A DNA stretch of 64,000 bases. Origin: Crocodylus rhombifer. Taxonomy: Eukaryota; Chordata; Crocodylia; Crocodylidae. Made by a program: the position numbers and the translations under genes. The stretch covers positions 1 through 64,000 of the forward strand of contig JAVSML010020789.1 in the NCBI GenBank assembly GCA_038503035.1, in the 5' to 3' direction. Shown here one piece after another: positions 34,618-43,593 of this stretch (the first letter of the stretch is position 1; the number at the start of each line of letters is the position of its first letter). Below the pieces are notes generated by a model. The model did not search any database, had not been told where the DNA came from, and was given only the letters and a program-made list of their open reading frames with translations.

Positions 34618-35367
34618 GGGAGCATCTACACAAGATGTTTACTGTGCAGTAGACTAATTAGCTGCACAGTAAATGTCTCAGTGTTTACATATACACCCCT
34701 ATTAGGCTGGGGTAAATTAATTTATGCTGCAGCAGGATAGTACATGTGTTTCCAAGTACTATCCTGCTGTGGAGTAAAAAAAACTCTGTAGCGGCACATG
34801 TGTAGACACTGACCCAGCTGGCTGGGGCATAAGGGTGCTTCAGTGCAAGGGCTGCTTGCTGGCTAGCCCCACACTGAAACACCCTCATGCCCTGGGGGGA
34901 GAGGGGGGTGAATTGCGGTGACTGCCCTGGTTCCCGCACTCTGGGGGGGCCCTGAGGAGCCAGGCAGAGTGGTTGCAGCAACTCCATGCTGCCGCTGGAT
35001 TCACGTACAGCCACTCAGCACTGCCCCTCTGCCACTGAATCCGCCACTGAATCCAGTGCATCCAGCCGCTCAGCACCCCCCACCGCCAAATCCACCACTG
35101 GCTTCCTTGCATGTGGGGGTGGAGCCCCGCACAGGCTGATTTGCCCCAGGCCCCACACCCTGCTCAGGTCATCTCTGCTTATAGCTTAGCTGGCCCCTCT
35201 GCAGCATGCTGAGCCAGGGGGAAGCAGCCCCGGGCTGGCGGGCTATCTTCTCAGGCCCCCTGCCAGATAGGGCTGCTCCAGCCCAGCTGCAATCCCAAGT
35301 GCACATGCAAATGGCAATAAACTCCAGAGTTTATTGCTTTGCAATAATAGCACATGTAGATGCACCC
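34618..35367. mobile_element. Harbinger-like MITE (GGGTGCATCTACA family), 750 bp
   Basis: The left end is GGGAGCATCTACACAAGATG and the right end in reverse complement is GGGTGCATCTACATGTGCT. Flanking trinucleotides are ACC and ACT, a decayed 3-bp duplication. The left arm contains TTACTGTGCAGTAGACTAAT, then AGCTGCACAGTAAAT, an internal inverted repeat of a type also seen in the 22.0 and 39.4 kb copies. The middle is GC-rich with short frames on both strands that show no domain. A longer non-autonomous family member with unrelated filler. Confidence 0.7.
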
Positions 35368-36165
35368 ACTGTGTTTCATTCAGTAAGGAGACAGCTGCAT
35401 CGCAGCAGCAAAGCAATGGGTCTCTGAGTATGAAGTCATTAGATTCTTTAGGCATAAAGGGTATTTCATAATACATTCATTTCTATGCTACTTAGTATTA
35501 GACAATGACACTATCTTTGGTTTTCACTGGAAAAAAATTGAAAAGAGTGTCTTAACCCCGAACATTTATTTTAAACAGATTGCCAAAGCGTACTGATGGC
35601 CACTGTTTCACTTTTTGCCTTGGTTTAGCAAAGCTCTATCTGTGTTTTGAACACTGAGCACTCTGGATGAAATCCTTGTTGCACAGACATCAGCAGGAGT
35701 TTTACTATTGACCCTAGTGGAAAAAGGATTTCATGCTGATGGTTCATCATTGGATTCTGCTTTTGCAAAGCCCTGACCCAGAAGAGAAAAGGTACTGGAA
35801 TATATTAATCCTTTCATTTCTAGCTTTCAGTATAATAGGAGTAAGCTAAAATTGCTTTGTTGCCTTCTTAAGGTTGTTTGGTGACCCATGTGGAAGGGGG
35901 TAATTTAAGTCCATTTCCCAATGGACAAAAGTCCACACTACACAAAGTGCCACCCAAAGAGCAATAATCAGAAACTGGTTGGTATTCTCATCAGTCCAAC
36001 CAAGGATTGCAGCAGACATAGTGACCTATCAGATTATTAAGATCCACTAATATTTGTACTGCATTTTGAAAATATAAAGAATATTTTAAGAGTTAAATGC
36101 TACTACCGGTTTCATCCACCTCTAGATCAAGGATCATATTTACTCATGAAATATTTTCCCCCAAA
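35368..36165. other. No feature seen
   Basis: AT-rich single-copy-like DNA. Confidence 0.5.
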
Positions 36166-36710
36166 CAGCACTGGGTAGGGTCGGGCCAGGCTGGAGCTGC
36201 TGATACTGCTGACTGCCTTGAAGCTGGAGCAGAGGAGAACAGCAGAAGGTAAGTGATGGTGGGAGAAGTGAAGGTGGGACAGGCATGGGTTGGGGGGAGG
36301 GCGGGAGATGCACAGCAGGGGTCAGATGCAGGCAGAAGGTGGCAAGGGGCTGGGGTCTGGTGTCAGGCAGCAGGAGAGAAGCAGGGTATGGGGGGGCAGG
36401 CAACAGGGAGGAGCAGGAGGTGGGGGACAGATACAGACATGGTGTGGCAAGAGGTGAGGGGGACAGGCAGCAGATGAGGTACAGGCATGGGGTAAGTGAC
36501 ATGGGGAGCATGTGGCAAGGGGTCAGAAGGCAGGCATTAAGGGGGCAATGTGGTGGGAGCAAGTGACAAGGAGAGCAGCCACTGGGGGGAAAGTGCCGGG
36601 GTGGGGGGCAGGCACAGGTGGCAGGATGGGGTGGAAGGACAGGCAGAAAGGGAAGGGGCAAGGGTCTAGCCCCTTGTCCCCTGCTGCTGCTTTCCCTGCC
36701 ACAGTAGTAA
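36166..36710. repeat. G-rich minisatellite-like island
   Basis: Strong G/A bias on the + strand with recurring GGCAGGCA, GTGGCAAGGGG and GACAGGCAGC words at irregular spacing, indicating a degenerate minisatellite. GGGTTGGGGGGAGGGCGGG at 36287-36305 is a canonical four-run G-quadruplex motif. The complementary Pro/Leu/Ser-rich frame on the - strand is a composition artefact. Confidence 0.6.
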
Positions 36711-37664
36711 GAGGACAAACTGAATGTGATCTTCTACTAATTCGATTCAATACATGACAAATTATAACAACATTTTAATTTGCCATGTATAGAATCTAAT
36801 TACTGGGAGGTCATCTTGGATTTGGGTAGATACAGTATGTTGAAAAGTAAGTTAGTGGAGGCTTACATTACTGGTAAAGCATGCTCTACGTGTTCTGTTT
36901 CCAGGCCTGTCAATCTGGCACTTTTCATGAACACTAAATTCACACAATGCAAGTGAAAAAGGTTTTGACAAGAGATTGATCCTTCCACATGAAGGCCATT
37001 GTCTTGGTCTGAGAAAACCCAAATAAAGGCAAAGCATGTAAACCTTTAGATACGAAAGAAAAAGAAGTAAAAGCAGGTCTAAAAGCGTGACCAGTAATGG
37101 TCTTCATGGATACCAGTCAGTGAAAAGTCCTTTGTAAACCTCAAAAATTGCTGACATCACTCACAATTTGAAGTGCTTGAAAGTTATAGCCCTCTAAAGA
37201 CCAAGGTTGGTTTATTTCCCCACAAGGTCTAATTCCAATTCTTGCTCCTTGATCACACTCAGAAAAGGCCTTTGATTTTAGAAAGACTAGCAAAATCTGG
37301 AAAGTTGATCTGAACTTTGGTAGCTCATCATTACCTGAAAAATTATTAACAAATGAAGCTTCAGACTTTTGATTGAAATACGCAAAGTTAAAAATAAAAT
37401 GGAACAGGCAGGAGAAAAGAATAAACTATAAAAGTAACAAAGAAGGAAAACCACCACATAGACTGAGCCAACAGTGCTGCCAAAAACCTGATCACTTTGT
37501 CATTTTGAGCCATGCTTCCAGTGAACTCTAACCTATTCCACAAATAGTCCAATAAAGTCAGTGAGACCTCTAGTAAAGTAAGATACTCCTCAAGGTGATT
37601 CAAGGTAGCACAATTCAGTCCTTTGTATTTTGTATCCCTTTCTGCCAACATGTATTTTCTTGTC
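36711..37664. other. No feature seen
   Basis: AT-rich DNA. A - strand frame of 87 codons at 37388-37651 has no recognisable domain. Confidence 0.5.
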
Positions 37665-37745
37665 TGCTTAGTTTATAAGATCTTTGGATAAAAGCCATGT
37701 ATTTCTATGTGCTGGTGCAGCCCCTGGCACATGAAGGTACCAATT
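37665..37745 (+). mobile_element. L2/MIR-like retroposon 3' end
   Basis: TTTATAAGATCTTTGGATAA, CCATGTATTTCTATGTG and GCAGCCCCTGGCACATGAAG follow in order. They match the layout TAGACTGTAAGCTC...GGGCAGGGACCATGTC...CAGYGCCTGGCACATAG of ancient L2/MIR-type tails. Confidence 0.5.
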
Positions 37746-37993
37746 CTTCGCTATGCAACATAATCTATAACAGCAGCTGGAATAGCTCAGCTCAGATCTA
37801 TGGCAGGCCAGTATTCTGACCCAACTGCTGCTACTTCTTCCCACGCTCTAGCTCTTCAGTAGTCAGCTCTGGCATGAATGCAGATGAAACCCACACCCTC
37901 TTCCCCTGCCAGAGTGCTGCCAAAGTCTACCAACAAAGCTCCATAGCTCCATTGGCCATAAGTGACCCATGGGCTACATGCTGCCAATCCCTG
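37746..37993. mobile_element. hAT-like element, one end
   Basis: The right edge, GGGCTACATGCTGCCAATCC then CTG (37975-37993), reads in reverse complement as CAGGGATTGGCAGCATGTAG, a common hAT terminus type. The left boundary is approximate. Confidence 0.45.
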
Positions 37994-38219
37994 ATCTATA
38001 ATACATATGTGAAATGACAGCTTTTAAACAAATAATTTTGATAACCTTCCCCACAGAAAATGATCTGCATTTTTCTTACAGAAAGTGTAACAAAAATGTT
38101 TGATCAAGTCTACTTTAAAGATCAGGAATGAAACTTCGCTGGTAATGAACAAGGGGCACTGAAGTGAAGTATTGTGGGTCTGTAGTTTTCTTGCTGGTTT
38201 TTCATTCTAAACATGATGG
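37994..38219. other. No feature seen
   Basis: Short AT-rich interval between repeats. Confidence 0.5.
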
Positions 38220-38500
38220 CTAGCACAAGTTAATGCTGACTGGAGTGTTCATGTAGCACATCACGGGCCACCGCCAATACTCCAACCCCACCAGACGAAC
38301 TGCTGCTGGACCGGACCCAGAGGGGACCACCTGAACCCCTGCTCTGCACCAGATGGACTTCACTTTGAGAGGATTCTTCAGCAACGGATGACCCCGCTCC
38401 ATCCAAAGAGGACCCCCGCAATGAGACTCTATATGGACTGAGACACTTTCTTCGAGGCATTTCCTCCACCATTGCAGACCATCATAACAGGTTTGTATGT
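38220..38500. other. CpG-richer patch with coding-like frames on both strands, unidentified
   Basis: Against an AT-rich, CpG-poor background this 280-bp patch has about eight CpGs in 200 bp. An open - strand frame of 80 codons (38230-38472) is Ser/Gly/Val-rich. A + strand frame includes ETLYGLRHFLRGISSTIADH near 38420-38480. Neither matches a family I know. It may be part of an unlisted retroelement, a processed pseudogene fragment or an isolated exon; no convincing splice sites decide this. Confidence 0.3.
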
Positions 38501-39361
38501 ATCTTATCTTCTTTCTCTCTCAGCATTGCGAACCCCCTCCCTCCCCTTCCTCCTCCTCCCCTCCCCCCAGGCTTTGATAGCTAACATTGTATATCCTGTC
38601 ACCTAGTTATATTCCCCTCCTCACTCCCATCCCTCTAATGTTAGTCCCTTGCTCAGGTGATATGTATTTCTCTACCAGCTTTGTCATCTTTTTTGGATTC
38701 ACAGTCCTAAACATTGACTAATAGAAGTCCATTCTCTCCCACTCAAAGATCTAAGGGACGGTGATGAATACTAGAAAATAAGTTTAATGCCTAGTGATAT
38801 AAAACTTGAGGCTTGGAGCATTTCCACTCATTTGACATTTGGATAGAGGGCCTTATCTGTATAATAATGGGCCTAACCAGAAAGTGAGACCTGAAAATCT
38901 ACGAACTTGGAGAAGTCTATCATATTTTGAACTCAAATGCCTCGCTACATAATAAGGACTTAAGTCAGGATTTCTCATTCTGTAGACAACGGTTTTGCTA
39001 TGGGACAATCTGAATCAATGAATTTACTCTCCTGGCAACACCAGTACACTATGATACTGTGGTAACTTCTAGAGGTACCGATCCATTGATATGTAAATAT
39101 TACTTTTGTGGCACAGTCCTTGATATTGATTAGATATTACAGGAATACCAAAATTGTTTAACTTTAAACCATTGATATCCCTTTCTAGGAAGGATGTAAA
39201 TTAAATACATTTGTTGGAACCCAGGTGAGCTGTGATATTTATAGTACCATCCTCACCTTCCTCAGATATACCTGTCTCGAGCTGGATATTTTTGAGTTGG
39301 TCATCTAGTTGTGTACCAGCTATATATTATTTTCATAATCCTGTCAAATCTGAGTTTCTCT
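38501..39361. other. No gene seen
   Basis: It begins with a pyrimidine-rich stretch (about 38500-38570, CCTCCCTCCCCTTCC style), then AT-rich DNA without a supported feature. Confidence 0.5.
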
Positions 39362-39632
39362 GGGTGCATCTACAAGACATGCTATGTTGCCATAGCAACA
39401 AGCTATGACGATGTAGCTCATCGTCTGGCAACGTAGCATCAGTGGGCACTAATCGTGATGCTGCCGCTACTGCGCCATGGCAATGAGCTACTGCCCAGCA
39501 GCTCATTGCTACTGCTTAGTAGGGTCCAAAATGCCCCATGCACCACTGGGACTGCACAGTCCTGGTGGGTACTGTGCACTGTGCAGTCATTTAGTACTTT
39601 CTGTACAGTACCAACTGTGTGTAGAAGCACCC
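39362..39632. mobile_element. Harbinger-like MITE (GGGTGCATCTACA family), 271 bp
   Basis: The left end is GGGTGCATCTACAAGACATG and the right end in reverse complement is GGGTGCTTCTACACACAG. Flanking trinucleotides TCT and TTT suggest a 3-bp duplication with one change. The interior holds GCAATGAGCTACTGCCCAG and TGCACAGTCATTTAGTACTT, shared with the 22.0 kb copy, and an inverted GTAGC/GCTAC-rich arm that would fold as a hairpin. Frames on both strands are incidental. Confidence 0.75.
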
Positions 39633-41394
39633 TTTGAGAATTTGAATAGCTGGATTTCTCTAGATCTGTTGTATTTTTTTAGAAGCACAGGGAGAAAAGA
39701 AAAACACAGTGATTCCATTTTTAGTATTCAAACTAGATCAAACTAGATTGCCTGGGAAAAAATGCATGTCAGCTCCAGGCTTTAAGTGATAAATAAAATT
39801 TGTTTCATAAACATGCAGCTATTTTGTCCAAACAAGCATGCTGCATCAGAATGTTAAAAATGTATTGAACCACTGAGACAATTCTGCAATAATTCAGAAG
39901 CAGGTTTTATTCCTCACTCTTCTCTTACAGGAGTTTTAAAAGAACCATATAATCACTTTTATTTGTATTGCTCAAATATTTGTTTTGGAGCCTGGAGAGG
40001 GGAAATTATTATTATGCATTATGTAAATGATGCCTTTAAAAAATCCACAAACAACAACACTACAATAACCCTTCAGCAACACCTAGCACCTCATCCTTTC
40101 TTAGCTGTTGACAAACAACAGGAATTAACATAATCAAGATAATTAACTACAGCTCCAGGTAGTAGTCTCATTCAGTCTACTCTGGTTTGGAAGCTGCCTT
40201 TTCCTTTCACTTCCTTACAACTTAAAAGTGCCAAGATTTAACACCTACAAAGTGTGTAGGTTTGAATTTAGATGAGATGGGAGACAGACTGCTTTATTAT
40301 TATTAAAACATTAGATGAATAATTATTATAATAGTGAAGTGGCTTCGGCCTTCTGTTAGAATATTTCCTTTTCCAATTTGCCTGTATGCTTGTAACTGCT
40401 TTTTTATTCTTCTTCTTCCATCTGGCAAATTACTGTCATTGAAAATCTTGTACTATAAGTGAGAACATTTTTGGAATAGATTGTGCTGGTGGCCCCTAAG
40501 ACAGGGTAATTATCTGTGTTGCCGGGGAAAGAAGAATATTATTTCTGGAGACACAGCAGGCATTTTATTAAACAATTGTACCAGCTGGAAACAAATTATT
40601 GCCTTTATTTTAAACTACCATTTAGAAGTCTAATGCTTTCATTTTAATGGGAAACAAATATTTGGGAAGATTAAGTCTCCTGTGTTGTTATGGTTCTTAC
40701 TGGGGGTAACTTAGACCACGTAATTACCCATGGTGTAGTTATTTGCTGCTGTTTTTTACACTAAAGCCTGTTATTACCTATAAGATAGAAGCTGATCCTA
40801 CTATTATTTCCCCCTCTGTCGGATATTACCTACTAACTGTAAAGTCAGGGAAGCGCATATATACCAAGCAGCTCATGTTTCTAATAGGTAGTTTTGTCAA
40901 ATGTGGTATAAAGAGTATTGTCACCAAAACATTTTTGCATCACTTTGAACCCAGCTGGCTTTGTCTAGGAACAGGAGGAGGTTGGATAAGAGACCAGCAA
41001 TTATATATTCATCCCTGATGGTATTCCACTCAAGTCACTTACATGTAGAGAAAGAATTCAGCCCACTCAGTTCCTGTATGTGCTCAAAAGTTAAAACCAA
41101 AATGCCTAGGACTAAAGAAGTGGGGAGGTACTAACTATTTCCATTAAAGAAGGCAGGCTCCACATCTTCTCTTCATGCCTATTCTGGCATGTATATCCCC
41201 ACAGAGAGCGTGAACTCTTAGGCACATGCAATATTTCCACACTGAATGGAAATGGGAATGACTGTTCTCAAGCTGTCTGGCCATAGCATTATGGGAGAGA
41301 ATGTGAGGGTAGATGGTCCTGGGCAGAGTGCTCTTTTTTCTCTGCCTGGTCACATGGGAAGCAGGTCTCAGTCCTCCACAACCCAGCCCAAGGT
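39633..41394. other. Unique AT-rich DNA, no gene seen
   Basis: No coding or RNA feature. 40.2-40.7 kb has several homeodomain/E-box-like words (GGTAATTATC, CAATTGTACCAGCTGG), which is not enough to call an element. Confidence 0.45.
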
Positions 41395-41739
41395 GGGGGC
41401 AAAGAAGAAGAAAAATGTTATGGAGGGAATTTCAGAAAAGGGAGAAATACCTAGAAGGAGTATGAAGTGAAGGATTAACAGTGAGAGGTAAGAAGTGGGG
41501 AGAGCGTGTAAGGGATAGAGAGAGAGAGGGGCGAAAAAGCTTGTAAAAGAGAGAAAGCAGTGAGGGAAGGCATAATAGAAGTAAGGAGATATTAAGTAAA
41601 TACAAGAGAGAGGAAGGAGAGGGTAGAGAGAAAGATCAGAGAAAAGAATGGTGTGCAGGTAAAAGAAAGAATGAACAAAAAAGAGAGGAAAGGGGAAAAA
41701 AGGAAAAATGGGAAAAGAGATGGAAAGCAGAAAAAAAAA
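41395..41739. repeat. Polypurine (GA-rich) tract
   Basis: About 345 bp of + strand sequence is overwhelmingly A and G, built from irregular GAGAG, GAAAAG and AGGAAGG words, ending in nine A. Such tracts can adopt triplex (H-DNA) structures and often break assemblies; an assembly gap follows directly. Confidence 0.8.
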
Positions 41740-41749
41740 NNNNNNNNNN
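41740..41749. other. Assembly gap (10 N)
   Basis: Ten undetermined bases sit between an A run (41731-41739) and a T run (41750-41761). The true gap length is unknown; the symmetrical A/T flanks make a missing fold-back or homopolymer stretch likely. Confidence 0.99.
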
Positions 41750-41991
41750 TTTTTTTTTTTTAAAGTGCCGGAGGTTGGGGTTCTGAGGGAAGCCATTGGG
41801 GGTGCTGCAGGGGCTGGCAGGGGCTGGAGCCAGGTGGGGCAGCAATCTGGGGGCCTGGGGGAGTAAACGGTGGGTGGGGCAGGGCATGTGGGCCCTGCAG
41901 GGGGGGAGTAGCCCCTGTGGGGGGGCTCTGGCCCCTGTTGGGGGGCTGTGGCCCCTGGGGGGACTATAACTCGTGGCGGGGCTGTAGCCCC
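41750..41991. repeat. GC-rich minisatellite-like segment
   Basis: After the T run the sequence is G-rich, with recurring GGGGCTGTRGCCCCTG-type units (for example around 41925-41999) about 20-40 bp apart, each a short palindrome (GGGGCT..AGCCCC). Degenerate tandem repeats are the simplest reading. Confidence 0.55.
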
Positions 41992-42604
41992 TGATGGGGT
42001 CAACAAAACATATGAGTTTGATGCTTAAAAGCGGTTCGTTTCTCTGAAGGCCACTAAAATCACAGACACACACTCATTAGGTGGCACAAAAGGTGTATTT
42101 GCAAATAAGGTCAGAGCAGAGTCAAAAACTCAGATTACTCTGAACCCGCCAAGGAATTTTGCAGGCTGTATTTATCTCTTTCCTCCTCGGCACGTGTGCA
42201 GAAACAGGAACTCTTACAGCTCACTTCCGTTTCATACAAGCATACATGTGGTTACATCACTACATACATCGCATGTATATTATAATTAACTACTTAAGTA
42301 TGCAGGGCGGAGAGGTAAATATGCATCAGCTAATTAAGCATGCTCAGAGAGTACTATAGGTCACCAAGAGTTTAAACCCCCCTCCCCTTTCAAGGACACA
42401 GTCAGTTGAATTCCAGCTTCTGTAATCTGCATGAGAAAGGCTAGGGAGAAGCTGGGGGAGAGTCTGCGATTTAGTATAAGAAAAGCTGTGGCAAGGCTGG
42501 GCAAGGAAAAAAGTCCTTGGCAGTGTTTCTTTCTTATCAGGTGCAAGATGCAAGCTGTGCATTTCTAACAATACTCCATTTCTAACAATATTCCATTTCT
42601 AACA
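41992..42604 (-). mobile_element. Probable solo LTR of an endogenous retrovirus-like element, antisense
   Basis: Read on the - strand the segment starts TGTTAGAAATGG and can be closed with a terminal ...CCCCATCA, giving TG...CA ends typical of LTRs. Its start contains three tandem copies of a TGTTAGAAATG-type unit (42564-42604). Its texture (mixed, about 600 bp) differs from both flanks. No target duplication, primer-binding site or viral coding region was found, so it is at most a solo LTR; another repeat class is possible. Confidence 0.35.
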
Positions 42605-42699
42605 AGTTCATGAAATAGGTCTTTAGAATTCACTATATTATGATGATAGAGACACTGCTTTAACACTGTAGATATATCAATAAAATGTTGCCTGACTGA

Positions 42700-42760
42700 T
42701 CACTGTCTCTCTGTCTCTGTCTCTGTCTCTGTCTCCCTCTCTCTCTCTCTCTCTCTCTCG
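42700..42760. repeat. (CTGTCT)n/(CT)n microsatellite
   Basis: Repeats of TCTCTGTCTCTG pass into about 12 uninterrupted CT units. Confidence 0.92.
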
Positions 42761-42866
42761 TCTTTTGTTTTAATTGTGGAAGAACATGGATTTTGAGGTA
42801 CTTTACAGAGTGACTTCGGGATTTTTTATCAGAGGTTTTTCAGTTTTCAAATAGAGTTCCTGCTAG

Positions 42867-43593
42867 GGAGGCCAGTGGCAGGACCCTGCCTGCTCAGAGC
42901 TGGCACCTTGGACCCAGCTGGAGGTGGCTGACCTGCTGGCCAGTTGGGGCCAGGAGGACATGCTTTGACAGTTCAAAGCAGGCCACCACACCAGGAACAT
43001 CTTCTGGGCAATAGCTGCCCAGATGGCTGGGCAGGGGGCACACATGGCAGCAGTGCCTCACAAAGGCCAATCCTGCAGCCACAGCCCACTGGCAGCTGGC
43101 CCAGAGGAGTAGGTGATTCTACTGGCTGTGCAGACCCCATCCAGGTCTGCTGGATGTGCAGCAGGTCACAGCCAGACAGGAGCCCCCATTGCCAGACTGC
43201 TGCAGTGGGTAGGGGGTGCAGGGAACTCTCAGGTCTGCTTCAGCAGTCCCACTGGCACAAGAGGTAGTGTCCCCAGGTACCAATTGTCTGGGCCCCAGAA
43301 GCCCCTGAGAGTGATTAGCCCTGAGCTACTTGCCAGGGCAGCTTTTTGTACTGATGAGGCCAAGACAGAGCGGCTTTTTATACTGCTAGGGACAGCATAG
43401 GTGCTGGCCTTGTGCTCTAGCTACAGATCTGGGAGGAGCCAGGCAGGGTTATTTTGCCCCACGTGGCACAATTTGCTCCACATCAAAGTGCATGTTCAAG
43501 CATGTGCACTTAGGCAAAAAGCCCTGGCTCAAATTTGTACTGCTTCTATCTGAGCTGCTGCAAGTGCATGTGCTTGCATGTGTGAACATGCCC
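42867..43593 (+). mobile_element. Harbinger-type relic carrying the Myb-like gene end
   Basis: A GC-rich segment ends in CATGTGTGAACATGCCC, whose reverse complement GGGCATGTTCACACATG matches the GGGCATGT.. terminus type of the MITEs at 2.2, 18.3 and 32.3 kb. The preceding CACATCAAAGTGCATGTTCA (about 43479-43498) resembles the reverse complement of the left edge of the 8.1 kb transposase block. The left boundary is set by the GC rise and is uncertain. It contains the Myb/SANT-like relic listed next. Confidence 0.5.
42903..43130 (+). pseudogene. Myb/SANT-like DNA-binding domain relic
   Basis: Translation from 42903 gives WTQLEVADLLASWGQEDML, an in-frame TGA, then QFKAGHHTRNIFWAIAAQMA. This is the pattern of the Myb/SANT-like domain found in the second protein of PIF/Harbinger elements and in host proteins derived from it (Trp start, LL..WG.E, N.F..IA..M). 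A +1 shift near 43035 then restores HTWQQCLTKAN, matching the family's RT..QC..K.K motif. Both an internal stop and a frameshift are present, so it is dead. In live elements this protein binds the termini and cooperates with the transposase. A host gene origin (solitary Myb/SANT-like zinc-finger-type genes) is less likely given the TE-like end. Confidence 0.65.

Noticed and set aside
36140..36718. 192-codon Pro/Leu/Ser-rich - strand frame
   Set aside because: Complement of a G-rich minisatellite; low complexity explains the lack of stops.
41368..42006. 212-codon - strand frame across the N gap
   Set aside because: It depends on undetermined bases and on polypyrimidine low-complexity translation (Phe/Ser/Leu runs); not a gene.
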